Below are positions 6,054 to 6,054 of a stretch of DNA of 6,054 nt, one piece after another. Position 1 is the first letter of the stretch, and each line of letters begins with the position of its first letter. The stretch lies in NCBI GenBank assembly GCA_964428935.1, contig CAYSAG010000317.1:1-6054 (forward strand), read 5' to 3'. The notes below the pieces were generated by a model that saw only the letters and a program-made list of their open reading frames with translations, was not told where the DNA came from and ran no database searches. The stretch comes from JAADHY01 sp964428935 (GTDB taxonomy: Bacteria; Planctomycetota; Planctomycetia; Planctomycetales; Planctomycetaceae). A program made the translations under genes and the position numbers.

Positions 6054-6054
6054 T

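Overview
The window is a GC-rich stretch (roughly 62% GC by eye) that looks like an accessory locus of a planctomycete-type or related PVC-group bacterium. The taxonomic guess is inference. It rests on three secreted glycan-associated proteins of kinds I know mainly from Planctomycetota and Verrucomicrobiota, wide gaps between genes, strong Shine-Dalgarno sites, and an IS256-type transposase remnant whose motif resembles planctomycete copies. No rRNA, tRNA or CRISPR array is visible.

Layout from left to right. Positions 1-36 lie beyond the stop of a broken gene and differ in composition from the rest; they may be the edge of an insertion sequence. Positions 37-420 (minus strand) encode a signal peptide plus the first ~100 mature residues of a glycoside-hydrolase-like secreted protein that stops abruptly. 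After a 186-base gap, 607-3126 (minus strand) encodes a complete secreted glycoside hydrolase family 2 (GH2) protein with both catalytic glutamates and an unusual Ser/Gly/Ala-rich linker. A 641-base spacer (3127-3767) separates it from a divergent gene; it holds a plausible pair of overlapping promoters and a perfect palindrome. Positions 3768-5834 (plus strand) encode a secreted DUF4838-family protein. Positions 5904-6053 (minus strand) encode the last recognisable motif of an IS256/mutator-type transposase, which breaks off into unrelated residues.

Working together: all three main products carry export signals and belong to, or resemble, carbohydrate-active families. The simplest reading is a small set for extracytoplasmic breakdown of a complex glycan, with GH2 and the truncated gene co-oriented and the DUF4838 gene divergent from a shared control region. 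No substrate can be named from sequence. The truncated gene on the left and the transposase scrap on the right suggest the locus has been rearranged by mobile elements.

The strongest unexpected signal is compositional. Across about 1,050 bases outside the three main genes there is one TpA step, and it falls inside the predicted promoter. GATC occurs once in 6,054 bases, in the odd left edge. I do not see a convincing previously undescribed multi-gene system here.
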